Assembly (NCBI GenBank): GCA_004352715.1
Contig: SCFE01000092.1
Location: forward strand, 149,947-213,946
Direction of reading: 5' to 3'
From: Hofstenia miamia
Lineage: Eukaryota; Xenacoelomorpha; Acoela
DNA: 64,000 nt
Shown here one piece after another: positions 1-13,560 of the stretch. The notes beneath the pieces are model-generated. The model was not told where the DNA came from. It did no database searches and worked only from the letters and a program-made list of their open reading frames with translations. Each line of letters starts with the position of its first letter. Position 1 is the first letter of the stretch. Position numbers and translations under genes: made by a program.

Positions 1-923
1 ACCTTTTCATAATTATCAATTCCCAAGCATTATTATTTCATCGAGTCACTAATTTGCTATTAGCATGCATCCATTAAACATATTTTACAATAATATTTTA
101 TTAATAAAAATATTTGCCATTTTAAATAGTGCAGTAGAGTCCATTATCGATTTGGACATTTTATGTATCTTTGTATTCATTTCTTCCCTAAAAAACCATA
201 ATTTTTCACATAATAACCATCAAATTATATTTAAGTTTGTAAACACTTCGAAATTGGAACAAAGCATCTGCTTTTTGTTTACTATTTTTGTAAACTTAAT
301 TATAAAGTTGAGTACATTTTAGCAATTCACTTTTTCCGATTGTTTTAATAAATAGATATTTTTTTGTTATAATGATGTGAAGTTTTTTTTGGGGGTCATA
401 TTGCATTGCATTTTGGAATTGAACACATCAAAAATTTTTTGAAATTCTTGAAAGAATGATTCTCAAGTTTTGTTTAAGTTTCTAAAAATACCTGAATTTT
501 CAGTTCGAAAATGAAGCACAATTAAGTTTAATAATTTTACTATTTTAAGCGCGTAATGCATTCAATAAAATTAATTGTGATAAATTAATTTACTCTCTTC
601 TGCAGGACAAAAGTTTAGGGAATCGAATGCCATTAGAAAGTAAATTCGTAAACGTCAATTTCCCAATCGCTTAAAATCCTTTGCAATGAAATAAATATAT
701 TTTGTTTGTTACACTTTCGAGAAGCTTTCCTGAATTTCGTCCAAAAATTATTATATAATTTCAAATTTCTCATTCATTAATTGCCAAATATGTCATAAAC
801 ATGTGATAATTTATCCTAATACAATTACCAAGTTTTTTATTTAGGAAATCAAAAAAATAGAAAGATTGAAACATCAATATTAATTATTTTATAAACAGGA
901 TTTTGTATAAATTTAAAGCACAA

Positions 924-960
<37 letters not shown>

Positions 961-1013
961 CATAAATATATATATATATATATAAATAAAAAAGATGTAT
1001 AATTATATATTAC

Positions 1014-1069
<56 letters not shown>

Positions 1070-3257
1070 AATATTATAGTAGAATTTATTAGAATATAAC
1101 ATTTGACATGTCAAAGCTTGATCTTAAAATTTCACGAGCTTCCATAATGAATCTTACAATTATTTTTCAATATTATATTCACTGGCATGTCCAGTAGAAA
1201 AAAGTGAATGATATGTTCATTGTTTAGATTATATTCGAACATTAAAATTTAAAAAAAACGCATAGAACAAAGATATTATTAGCAAATGCATAATCTAGAC
1301 CCTTCTATTTTCTTTGTCATTAACATATAATAACATAAGTATAGGTATGCAAAGGATAATTCTTAAATTCTATTTTACTCATTGGCATAGGTCTCAGTAA
1401 TAATGATAGTTTAATTAATTTCAGTTAAGAAGATACCAATCAATAAAATCCATAATTTTCCAAATTTCTATTTTATTTGCTTCAAAAATATGCAATATCG
1501 AATTTCAGTTGTTTTCTAAAATTCATCAGTTTAATGCTAATTAAGCTTATTTAACAATGATGCTTCAAAATTACCTTAATTAATTTTGTTATTTTTTATG
1601 AAAAAAATCACTTTTTAAACTAGTTAAATAGAATATAATTAACAAATTAACTCAAATAGTTAAAAATAATTGATTAATATTATAAATAGAAAACCAAATT
1701 TCTACTTAAGTAAATTACAACAAAAAATAAAAAGATTCTTTTTTAACAAAACGGTTAAGAATTTATTTACTACGTCAATCATGTTTTTCTAAAAAAAGCA
1801 TTACTTCCTGCATTCAGGAATCCATAACAAAAGCAACATGGAAATTATTAGTGATTGTCTTAAATATTATGAAACAAAGGCTTAGTATGCAAAGCAAGAA
1901 AAAAATTTAACAGATGAGATTTGATTGATTATACAAGTTATGGAATAGCTTAGTAAAATGGAATGATTTTGCTCCAAATAATTGACTACCTTAAGTAGGA
2001 AAATATTCACGAAACATCTTAACATCTTTAAGTATATGCTTAGTTATGTAAACGTTGTCTTAGACATTTTTGAAAAATACGCATCATAATAAGCAATGTT
2101 ATAAATAAAACAGTTTCCCTCAGAGTCCCACCCTAGAAAATTGTTTTGAATTTTTGCGAAGGTTTTGCTAATGTTGTGGAATTTTGGTAAAATTTTCGAT
2201 TATGCATTTTTGGCATACTTTTGGTAAATTTTGGCCAGTTATCCAAAATTTAGCAAACACTATTTAGTTGTTGCATGGAAAGGCTTTCTAGATTGTGAAC
2301 AAAATACTGTAGTTGTTGCGAAGATGTATTGCGCGACATATTAAGCAAAATTATGAGGAAATTGAAAATATCTAAGCAATAAAAGTGAAGGAAATTATTG
2401 ATTTCGAAAATTAAGCAAGCTTGCCGACATATTTAGAGGCAGATTTCTTTACAATAATGTTATATAGATACATCAAAATATAATTTTTGTTCCTCATAGA
2501 GTCCACAGGAATTGCAACTAAGTGCTATAGAAAAAAATTTTTGGAGTAATAGAAAATTTACCTTTTATGAGTTTCTGCATGAATGATATCTCGTAGGTGT
2601 TTTCCAACAAAAGAATTAATTAAGTGTGCAAAGAACAATCTACTTTTATTTACCTGAACCAAAGAAAACAACATGCTTTTCTAACTCCATTAAAATGAAG
2701 GAACCTGCATTTATAAGAAAGAAAGTTTTAATTCCAAAAAATAAAGGAAACCGATTATTTACCACGACAATTGGACGTCTGCCTCTTTATGTAAATCTTC
2801 TGTCGTTGTTAAAGTTATTAATTGTAAAAGAAAACTTTAAAAATTATATCATAATATGAAGAATCAATAAAAAATTTACAAGCTGATATATTTTAAAGAA
2901 TTGCTGCTAAAGGTACAATTTCAATAGATAATCTTAATAAAAAAGAATGAAAAATGTTGAATCCATTAAAACAAAGTACTTTTAAGGAATTGATAAATTT
3001 TCAATCTTACAAGTTCACTAATCTACATGAAGTTGTAAAATGAACATTTAATGAAATCTTTTATTTTTGTGATTACAAATTTATTACGGTGTACGTTTGA
3101 ATTTAAAGAAAACTTGTACATTATGTTATTTATTGTCCAAAGCTTTGAAAATAAATTGTGAAATGAAGTAATTCAACAAAAATTTTCTTCATCTCTAATT
3201 AAGTTTATGAAGTTGATAAAAAGGTAAAGTTCACTATTTTCATTCGTTTTTACATAC
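1..3257. other. AT-rich non-coding stretch
   Basis: Apart from the (TA)n tracts near 926-1068 I see no supportable gene. The short open frames have low-complexity translations and no recognisable domain or convincing splice context. Confidence 0.5.
926..1068. repeat. (TA)n microsatellite cluster
   Basis: Three nearly pure TA tracts (about 926-956, 965-984 and 1014-1068) are separated by short AT-rich spacers. Open frames across them are pure Tyr-Ile repeats and are not genes. Confidence 0.95.
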
Positions 3258-3389
3258 CAGCACTTTGATCCATTTGATAATTTCATAAGGACTCCGTTTT
3301 AATTTGTTTTTTGAGCTTTCTTGTTGATTGTACTTCTGCTTAATTTCAACATCTCGTTTTGCAAAGTATTCAACTAATTTTGGAAAGAA
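3258..3389 (-). CDS. Candidate internal exon of an unidentified gene
   Basis: On the minus strand a 44-codon open segment is bounded by an AG acceptor (after 3390) and a good donor, CTG|GTATGT, at 3258. It is phase 0 at both ends. The peptide is lysine-rich and helical-looking, reading FFPKLVEYFAKRD near its start and SPYEIIKWIKVL at its end. An alternative acceptor inside it would start the exon at 3373 in phase 1. I could not find neighbouring exons or name a family, so it may be a chance open frame. It lies 14 kb downstream of the RhoGEF stop, so it would belong to another gene. Confidence 0.3.
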
Positions 3390-6300
3390 CTATTTATTCG
3401 CAGAAGATATAAATAATAAAATATTTCTATGACATCAATAAAATTCCCAAAAAACTAAAATTGTGAAGATAACTAAATTTCAAAAAATGGTAGGAGGCAG
3501 AACAAAAAATGCAACTGAAGTAATTATAAAATGTATTTGAAAATTTTAGTATTTATCGTAAATTATGAAAAATGAAATAGATTACATGTTGGTGAAAGAA
3601 GCGATTTAAGGAGGGATATTCTTTGTGAAAATATTGAGAATGCTACGATGTCATTAAAATTGTTGCACCCCACCCATTACTAACTTGAAAAATTAAAAAA
3701 CAGTTTTTTAGTATACAGGGTGAATCACTACCATCCAGGTTTGATTGTCTACATGTATTCGAAAATGACTGTCAGTCTGAAGATTGGCCTAAATTCATAT
3801 ATTCTTGATGTTTTCTGTTATTAAAATAGCTAATTGATATTTCTTTATCTTTGCTTATTTTTATTCAAATGAAGTGGACAGAAATAAGTTTTTTTGAGTT
3901 AAACTTCAATTCATATTTACTTATATTGCTTATACGACATTAAATACAGTTTTCACAAAGCTGCTATGATTGATCTTTGTTACCTTATTAATTTCTTGCT
4001 GGTAACATTATTCTGACAACTCAGAGTATAAGAAGTTGGAAAGAAAATAACAAAAACAATTATTTGAAACAAGCTTACTGAACTATTAAATATATTACTG
4101 TTAGACTTCTACTAATTGGAAAACTATATTCAATCACATTGTTAAATAAATTAATGAAAATTTTGATTAAGAGTCAAAGCAAATTTATTGCTCAATGTAT
4201 ACAAAAAATATATAAACTATCACATGACAAAAGAAAAAGAAAATATAAACAAATATTTAACTACAATTAATATGTACCATATATACGAATATAATCAATG
4301 TTTGTTTGAATGTTTGTGTAGATGCTCAATGTTGGATGTATGTTTCGAATGCATGAAGTGTATTACCGTCCCCTAATATATATTGTTTTATAAGAAGAAA
4401 CAGTTATAATTTTTTTCTAAACGTCTTATAGTTTTTTTCTTTTCGCGTATCATAATCTAAATTATGCCACAATTTAATTGATATGTGTGAAAGCCATTAG
4501 AATTTTTATCTAAACACGGAAATTTTTGCGATCGCTCATTTAATTTAATATAGTCATTAAGGAAAAGGAGAGATGTTTGTAGAGATTACCAAATCGCAAA
4601 AATATTCTAAATGCATTTAAATTTATATTCAATTTTTTAAAAGAGTAGTGCATATCTTCAAATTCAAATATTTATGTGTGGTATATAAACAGTTTCTGCT
4701 GTAAATTTTGCAAACTTCAAACTTATTTTATGGTATGGATGCACATACTAATCAGGGAATTTGAATTGCATGTTTTTAATACTACAAATATATTCTCAAA
4801 TTAATTTTATTAAAAATTGAACTCGTTAACCTATGTATAGCATCACGATGCTTGGAGGAAATATGAGTTTTTCAGTTTAAGGCATTTTCTCTATAATTGA
4901 TTTTTAAAAATAATGGCAAAGATCACAAGACAATAGCGGATACTTTATTTAAAATATCTGTAAATTTAATGGAATTTATGGCTTCACAGTTAATCGCATT
5001 AATCACTCTAAATTGCAAGGTATTTGTGCAACTTTGAATAAGGATTAAGTGTAATTTCTCTTAGATTTTGGAATTTTTATGTTACTAAACTTAAAAAATA
5101 GTCAAAATAGAATTATTTATGCGAAACTTTCCGCATGATTCGTCGAATGAAGCTTGCAGTTTTCACTGATGTGAAGCCTTTGAATGAATTTGATATCGCA
5201 ATCCAGGGATGCAAAGAAATTTTCAGGAAGAATGATTTAAAAGTTTTTGTACAATAACAGTTTTTTAAAACACAAACTTGAAAATTAAAGGAATTCGTCA
5301 TACATCAGTAAAAACTCAATGGAGTGAAATTGCTATTCCCCTTTGAATAGTTAGCACATAAACGGCTTTATAGTTTCTCCACAATCAATAATTCTAAATT
5401 ATCATTTGAAAAAATGATGTAAAGTAATGAAAACTCATTTGAGTACCAATATTAAAATATGTAGCAAAGATGCCAAAAAGAGTTTGAAAATGGTGTAGTA
5501 CTTCAAAAAAATCTATTTTACTTCTTTTCTTGTGAACTCCTCTTGTTTGCTTGCAAAATGAGTTGGTTGTTTTGCGGTCAATGTAATGATTGTATGAACA
5601 CAAACGTGAAGATATTTTGTGATAATCTTTAATTTAAAACAATTCGTTACTTATTTTCAAGAACAATTTATTGCTTCATTTCGTCATTTGTACTGCAAAT
5701 CACCAGGCTTTGATTAAAGTAGGCCTTGAAAAAACACAAAATTTTAACCAACATGTATTTAAAGAAGATAAATATACAAATTGTGTACAGTGGAATATTA
5801 TTTTCATGAGGGTTACATTCCAAAAAAATTATGGTAGCGATTGCAAGTTTTTGAATAGAAATTAAAAGTTATTGTCTTAGCTAATTCTTGCGTGATGAGA
5901 TTAGGATTTCTGAATCTAAATCGGATCTCAAATATGTGCGGCAACCTGGGGTGGATTACTGGCACAAATGATTTTAATCCTCAACAAATCTGTCAAATCA
6001 TAAATTGAGTACAAACTTGTATGAGCCAACAATACCTAGAACTACAAAATTTAGTCACATTATCAGACCTACAAAATGATCCTGAAATTAGAGCAAATAC
6101 TAAACAAATTTTTTTCATGAAATCCTCATCCAATGAAACAGGAATTTTCTATAAGAATTTTTTGGCTTATCTCATACGTGGAGAATACTTATTTTTGTCA
6201 TAAAATGTCCCATATCCCATGGGAAGCTTACAAAATACAGATGAACAATTTTCTTGTCTAAGTAACTTATGTCTGTAAACTTGCTCTTGAACTAAATTAA

Positions 6301-8680
6301 ATCAAAAATTGCCATTATTTGATTTAAACACAATTTGCAACATAATGGTAGTCTAGTGCAGAAAATGATCATTCATGTGCACAAACCCGTAATTACTTTT
6401 AACTTATAAATATTCTCTTCCTTAGTGTTCAAACTTGGTTGCGATCATTTTTAAATAACTTAATCTCGATGTTTGGTGTAATATTTTTGTTTCAAATTTT
6501 AGTCAGCATTTAATTAGATGATTAGATATACTAGAACTGGTCTCATGTTTTTAATTCTTCTCGATAGTTGCCTAATAGAAAAACCAATACAATCTTTACC
6601 ACAGGCGCATTTTATTTGGTAAATTATATTTATAGTTTCTCAGTTGTAAATTTTTATTTGAATTTAGTTCTTAGTTTCTCATTGCTATTTGTAAATCTAA
6701 CTTTTTCTTTAATTGATGATATTTTTCTTAGTTCTTTGATCATGTTTTCAGTGTGGAGTCCTCTATATTAGATCTCAAAACAATGTTCATAATTAGTTTG
6801 ATTGTTTTTTTGATCTTTTGTTCTTAATTAAAATGTCTTCTAATGATTTCTTAATATATCGATATATCTTAAGTTTTCCTATTTCTTGGTTAATTGTTCT
6901 ATGCGTGCTACAATTGTCAAATATTCGATGAATACATCCTATAATTAAAGATATTTTGTAATTTCAAGGCGTGTTTGAGGTGTACTTCAATAACAATCTT
7001 GTGTCTGTGAATTTCTAAATTGTCATCATTTTTTTCTCAAAGTCATTTATTCATAAATTAAACTTAATATACTTACCACTTTTAAAATTTAGAAAATTAT
7101 AATTATTATTGTAAAATCTAGTAAATTTAAAGGGAATAATTTGTAAAGAAACTGACGATGACTTTGTAAGTCGAAATATATCTGCATGTTCTTATTAAGT
7201 TTAAGTAAGCTCCTTAAAAACAACACATTATTCAATATAAATACGCTGAAGATCTTAATTATTTTATGCTAAGCATTTTAAGTACTGGGTGCCACTCACT
7301 AAATGAATATATTTTAATCAAGAAAGCCGGCTGAGAAGTTGTATTTTCGGCTGGGCCGGTTTTTAAACCAACTGTCACTTGCTTGGTGACTAACCAAAGA
7401 AATTGATTCTGACTGTTTAAGGACGAAGCGGTCAGAAAAGGCAAAATATAAATGGACATGGGTAAAAAACTTAGGCACAAGTCTATCTCAATTCATTTAA
7501 ATTTATGCCAGTTATGCTATTTTTCATGATCGTTTCCAAACGAATATTTTAAATTTTACAATAAAATAGATTATTATAAAATTTAAAATACCACTTCACG
7601 CGGTTTTTAAAGCAACTCTGTCACTCGGCTCTTTACTGATATTTAAATGTTTCGCCTCATTATAAAGACACAAATATATTTTCAATACAAGGTTCCAACA
7701 TTTCTCGCAAATTTGGATGCGAAGTGAGAAAACTTTCGAGAAGTAATTTTTATGAAGCAAAATCTTCAGTTAAAAATATCAGTCTGCGTAAGATTCCTCT
7801 ATTTGGACACATTTACAAAATTGTATTTCTAGCAAACATTTCAATTTGGATTCAATACTTAATACGACCTTGCATATATTCTAAATGAAATGTTTTACAA
7901 CGTTAACATTCAAAGAAAACCACATGTATAATATCGCAACAAGTTGTCATTCTTCAAAAAATGGTAACGATTGATTTTTGCGTCATGTTGAAGGGCGAAG
8001 AATCCAAAACGGACAGCTCGTGCAACACGTTTTGATTATCAGCATCGATTCAGTTTTTTATGATTTAAACTGATGTAATCAGTAAAAGAGTCAATCATCA
8101 AGTCTTTATAGATACGTTGTACAGTATACAGTGTATACTATATACCCTGATTTTTATATATCCTTTTTTTATAGAAATAGTTCCACTTAGTACTCAAAAA
8201 AATTTTCAAGCAGAATTTAAATTCATTAATATATTTAGACATTAATATAGTAGCAAATAACAATTTCAAATGTCTTTTTTCAAAAATAATGATTAAATTT
8301 CAAGCAATACAATGAAGAATGCAATATTTCTTAAATCGGGGAAACTAAGCGCCCTTTTGTAACTAGGATCAATGAACATCTATCAAGTCATCAAATGTCA
8401 GAAAATATATATGAATTATCATCATGCTAAAAAACAATTTTAAAATAACAATGAAAACACCCAATACGAAGATTGCAGAAGCTTTAATAATTCAGAACCA
8501 TAACAAAGATCAATTATTGAACAAGCAACAAAGTAATATGAGCATATTAAATTTATTTTAAGTGCATGAAAATTTAATCATATTAAATTTTAGTGTAATA
8601 TTTTGTAAATAATATTCCCACAAATTTTGTATTCTGATGAAAATTTTCAAATCGAAACCAGTTAACAATAAATTGAGCAC

Positions 8681-8687
<7 letters not shown>
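3390..8687. other. AT-rich stretch with no supportable gene
   Basis: Only short, compositionally biased open frames are present. A single end that resembles a mariner terminal repeat (TACAGGGTG near 3714) has no visible partner. I see no RNA gene. Confidence 0.45.
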
Positions 8688-8725
<38 letters not shown>

Positions 8726-8774
8726 ATATACATAGTAATATATATATATATATATTACTATGTATATATACATC
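8688..8774. repeat. (TA)n tract plus perfect 56-bp palindrome
   Basis: A TA tract (about 8688-8717) is followed by a perfect inverted repeat, 8719-8774, whose arms start GATGTATATATACATAGTAA and meet in a (TA)n centre at 8746/8747. It could extrude as a cruciform or be the core of a small foldback element. The arm sequence is not pure TA, so the symmetry is not just a by-product of the microsatellite. Confidence 0.85.
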
Positions 8775-9929
8775 GTATATTGCCGCATGAACTGTTACAA
8801 GTCAATTCCAATAGCTTGAGCTATTCCTAAGAAAATTGCTTCACAAAATGTATGGGCATAAGAATAGAAAACATTTCTTGCTTCCCACATAAGCATTATG
8901 CTAATATTATTTTCACTTAATTATATTCAGAAATAATAAAAGCTTTAAGTGCAAATAATGATATTATAATGATGGGAGAGTGGACAATTAATTTTTCAAT
9001 TGTAAACATCAATCTATATTATTAAAATTTTTTAATCAACTTTTACTCTTAAGACAACGAACAATGGCGTCCCATCAAGACTTTCCCGCAAAATAAATAA
9101 TTCAGAGAATATTTTTCAATTTTATACTTAAAAACTATATAGCTTATGCTAAAAATTTCCTTAATCATCATCGTATAAACACCATCCTTTAAATTAAGCC
9201 ATTTACGACGACAAGACTCTGTTGACCCTTATATTTAAAATAACATTTTTTCAAATTGATTATCAAGTTTGTGAATTAACTATCGAAGATATGTTGAAGA
9301 ACACAAGAACAATTCATAAACGCAGTTATGGAAAAATTGTTCATTTTTATTATGAAATAGACAACGTGTCAAAATGAGATAATTTTAATATATTGAATTT
9401 CGACATATTTGATAAATTCTAGGAAAGGGTATTGTTTCAGAGAAGTCTATATTTTGTTGAATATTTCACAGAACCATTCTTAACACTGTTCTTTATAAAT
9501 TTAATTCGTTGGAATATTCTATCTGCCCAGAATATTCAAATTTCGGTTTCGGGTCACTGGTGACCCTATGGTAGGTGAGAGCAAGAATGTTCATCAAGTT
9601 GCAAGCTCAGATAATTTAACTAAGGACTATCATATAAAAGTAGATCACTCAGGATCACATTTACAAAGCATCCACTTAATTATCTGATTTCCTAACAAAT
9701 AATGGGAGTCAACTAACAGGTAACAACATATGTAACATGATGATATTTACTGTTAGGGAGTCATTCGCCTTTAACTAACTTTGCGGCATCACTTTGTTGG
9801 AATTATTGTGTTGTGACAGAAAGATCTAAAATGAGTGCCATATATCTGAAATGAGTTCTGATGTGCTATATGCCTTGCTTGAATCAAACGAAATACAGTC
9901 GGTCTATAGGAGACAGAAAGTTTCGAGCA
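8775..9929. other. AT-rich spacer
   Basis: No supportable gene. A 7-bp-stem hairpin, GGGTCACTGGTGACCC, at about 9553-9568 precedes the piggyBac relic and may be part of that element's left side. Confidence 0.4.
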
Positions 9930-10390
9930 GCAATAATCAAACTGTAGTGTCGGGGTGGGAGACGCTGATCTTGTCGATCAACTCAAGAGCACGTATGAAT
10001 TGGACAGTATATTAAAGTTCAGATTTTATCTCCGAATTTTCTTCGACTTGATGGATAGAGCCTCCGTCAATTACCACATTGTCTCCAAGAAATTTACTGA
10101 TAGCAACATTAGTTTGAAAGACTTTAAAGTGTCAGTCACTGAGGCTCTGATTTCTTATGATTTCAGAGAAAAAGAGGAATCAAAACAACAAAGCTGTCAC
10201 AGAAGATGCCTTCAGCTCAATTTCAAATGCAATGATTGGTGATCTTCCTAAGTTTGAAGAGTGTCGAAGCCGCTGCGGTCTCTGTGCAAGAGAAAAATGT
10301 TGAAAGAAAAACTTTTGACTTCTGTGATACATGAAATGTACCGTTGTTTTTGAAGGAATGTGATTTAATGATTCTCATGGTGGCGAATGA
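9930..10390 (+). pseudogene. piggyBac-type transposase, C-terminal relic
   Basis: The frame from 9955 reads GDADLVDQLKSTYELD and then FRFYLRIFFDLMDRASVNYH. This matches the conserved C-terminal part of piggyBac (PGBD/DDE_Tnp_1_7) transposases, where a G-D-x-x-D-Q segment is followed by a W/F-YLRIFF-hhD-hhhVN helix. After a frameshift near 10185 the alternate frame continues to RSRCGLCAREKC, then the remains of a cysteine-rich CDT-NVPL segment, which corresponds to the C-terminal zinc-binding domain of the family. Frameshifts, in-frame stops and absence of the N-terminal two thirds make it a dead copy. Terminal repeats and TTAA target sites could not be fixed by eye. Confidence 0.8.
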
Positions 10391-10524
10391 CGATGCATTG
10401 TACTTACTGATATTGTTTGTAATTTCATATTCAAGAAATATCGTATTTACAAAGCTTCTAGATAATATTTAAAATGAGGACGATATTAAGTAGAATCTAT
10501 TATTAAAAAGAACTGGAAAATATA

Positions 10525-10755
10525 CAGGGTGTCCGTAAAGTCTGGACACAGGAAAATTAACCATTTTTCAATGTAGGCTTTATAATTATTCATATTTTTT
10601 GCATCCATGCATCAAGAAAGATTTAAACTTATAGTTCTCAGTGACTATGGATGCTTAATTTAAAAATTTAATGTACTTTATCCGGAAAGAAGTTCAATTT
10701 TAGATAGTGGCGAAATTATATAATTTTTTTGTGTCCAGTCATTATGGACACCCTG
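10525..10755. mobile_element. Mariner-type MITE, 231 bp, TA target duplication
   Basis: The left end CAGGGTGTCCGTAAAGTCTG and the right end (read on the minus strand) CAGGGTGTCCATAATGACTG are near-identical inverted repeats that continue for a few more bases. Each end is flanked by TA. There is no coding capacity. CAGGGTGTCC termini with TA duplication are typical of mariner-related non-autonomous elements. Confidence 0.85.
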
Positions 10756-10759
10756 TATA

Positions 10760-12979
10760 GATAAAAAAGTTAATTAATTTTACATTTACTGACGATTGGG
10801 CCATCCGTGACCAATAAAAGATTTTCGACACAAAGTATATTTTGAACAAAATGGGTACAGATTATGTTATGCTATCCCTCTGAAAGCAATATTAACTAAA
10901 AAATAGTTAAAATTATTGCCCAATTACTTATATCATCGTTAAAGGGTTAACTTACCATCAAAACATTAATAAAAAATGTAGATGCGATAATTAACAGAGA
11001 TCTTAATTAATTGAAGAAAAATGAAAGAGTTGAAATTTCACAGTTGATCAAATCATTATGGAAATTAATCAAATTACTAAAACTAAACTGACATTTTTTA
11101 TTACTAGAAAAAGAACGGGTTCTCTGTATACCGTGATAAATACTATCTAACAAATAAAAATTCAATTCTGTCGCAATAAAGACTAAGCCGTTCATTGATA
11201 TTTCATGCTTAAATTTTGAGCTAGGCAATGAAAATAAATGGTGGGTTAAGGAAAGTAAAATCCTGAGCAAATTTTGATGAATATGAAAATTTAGTTAGCA
11301 TGCAAATCAAAAAATGTTTAGACAAAATGTAAAACCTAGAAGTCAACCATAATTAGTAGTTGCTATAATAGCAAAAAGTGAGTACAAACTTTTAAAAACA
11401 AAGTAATAAACATATTTTTTTAAGTCCTTTGTACATAAATTAACATAAGAATAGAGTGTAAACCACATATTAGGATTTCAAAAACAGTATTTTCCTCTTC
11501 ATTCATTGATTAATCTTGGTTGTTCGATTGATTCAGTTCAACTGTAAATTAATCTGTGATTTTTTTGCTTGGCAAATTATAATTATTGTTTTTTGATGTA
11601 GTTAAATGTGATATTTTAATAGTAAATGCTATCTTAAATATTTTCCAACTTTCGAAATTACATTATATAGAGAAAACAATTTTTAGTGTAATATATAAGA
11701 CTTATATCTAGAAAATAATTATTTCGAAAAAAAACATTTAATGATGCACGCAAAAAGGATTTCTTTGTGATAATAACAGTGCAAGATTTTTACCAGTGTT
11801 GTATAAATTCCATGCTCACAATCTCTCAAACCAGGCACACAATTTCATGTATGTAAATCATTTAAATAAATGTGACGAAATTTCATTGTATATATGTGTT
11901 AACAACTTGCAAATGAATGAGGACTTTACTGAAATGTACAAATATATTTTGAATATATATAAATGCTTGTACTAAACTAATTACTAATTTTTTAAAGTGA
12001 GATTCAAGGTCTCAAATTATTCCTATGTATCTATTAAAAAGGCTTTCCAATAAGAAAACGATAGCTAAAAAATAAGAAACTATGTTTCAACTTTCATAGA
12101 AATTGATTCACTAGAAAAATATATTTTTTAATGTATATCGTTAGATTGGAATTAATGTAACATACTTGTTATACAATGCCATACAAGCAATGCATTGTAG
12201 TGTTATCTAATATAGTTTGATACAGTTTGATGTGTTGTGAATTATCGTTATGAGGTTTGATGCAGGACTTGTCAAGGAATTAACAAAACTTTATAAATAT
12301 ATGACTTTATAGTTTTAAAATTTATGTTACCAAAAGTGCTTAATTTGGTTTTTGCTGTTACTTCATTTATCCTTGTAATGACACTTTAAGTATGCATGTA
12401 CAAAAGCACACTTGAAGGTTTTTTGTTGCTTCAATATATTATATTTGCATAACATTTAGCTACGGACACGGACAAACCTACAGACCTATTTTTATGGGTA
12501 CAGGCTACGGACCATGCACGGGCCCTACCCCAGAATATAACGAAATACTACATGTGCGAAAAAATGCATATCTATTGCAATAATGTAACCTAAAGCATAG
12601 TGCATCATCCGCCAATGTAGCATTGAACAGAATTAAATTATCGCATGATGTAACAATAAATTTTAAGTTGACAAGTCTTAAAAATCATTCGAGCATATGC
12701 CAATGAAGAAGACAATTCTATATTTAGAAATAATTTGAATTAAAAATACTGATAACGATTCTGAAAGCGTCAAGAAATACAGCAACAAAAATGAAACAAC
12801 AAAGAATGTATTGAAACATTTGTAATAATTAACTTGGAGAATTCTTAAGAAATTAAGTTAAGTGCTTTAATAGATATGGCCATTTTTGAAAATGATTTAG
12901 TTGCTTTACAAAATTTAAATGAGTCAAAAATACGCCGTTGAAATTATTGTGAAGTAACAGTTGATGCAGAATTTGACCT
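10760..12979. other. AT-rich stretch with no supportable gene
   Basis: Nothing beyond short biased open frames. The only GC-richer patch (about 12465-12535, repeated 'acggac' words) has no recognisable coding or RNA structure. Confidence 0.4.
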
Positions 12980-13560
12980 TACAATGAAGAATTGAGTTTT
13001 TAAGGAATTCACTTTTAGTGTTAAAGAACCAAAATATTTAATGGGAAGTACAATAATTTTTTCGAGAGTTTGAATCGATATTGTAAACGTCACATTTATT
13101 TAAATCAGACAAAGCATTTAAATAAATATAAAATAAGTAACTCAAAATTGTTCCCCGAGGCACTCCATTTTTAGTACAAACTCAATCTGAAAAAGATTCA
13201 TTAAGCTTAACTCGTTGCATATGATTATATTAATACAAATCACTAGAGGCCTTAACAAGCAATTTTTGAGCATTCATTATCATCTCTGGTTTTTCTCCAT
13301 TCTCAATAGTTTTTATTTAAGCCTCGATAGTAGAAATACCTTTACAAAACCATACTATGTTTTAGAGTAAAAATCATTTTCACAAAGATACTAATAAATT
13401 TGATTAAAAAGAATTCGTTTAAATATTTTGCTAATTGGGGAACTGATTGAAATGGGTCTATAATTTTAACATTCTTCAGGATCGTCATTTTTATAATTTC
13501 AAATTTGAATTTGACCTGAAAAAAGAAGAATGTCTTATACATGCATTTAAGATGTAACAT
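12980..13560 (-). pseudogene. LINE reverse transcriptase relic (jockey/CR1-like)
   Basis: The minus strand shows, in order across several frames, VWFCKGISTIEA, then HMQRVKLNESFSD, then NGVPRGTILSYLFYIYLNAL. These match three successive conserved blocks of non-LTR reverse transcriptases (the GF-x-x-x-x-ST block, R-x-Q-x-V-x-x-N and GVPQGT-hL-x-x-hLF-x-hYhNDh). The next block, where YADD is expected, has decayed to VYNIDSNSR. Stops and frameshifts are frequent, so this is an old dead fragment. The borders are approximate. Confidence 0.65.

Noticed and set aside
849-1052. Minus-strand open frame over the TA repeats
   Set aside because: Pure Tyr-Ile microsatellite translation.
3710-3740. TACAGGGTG resembling the mariner MITE end
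   Set aside because: No matching inverted end was found within a reasonable distance.
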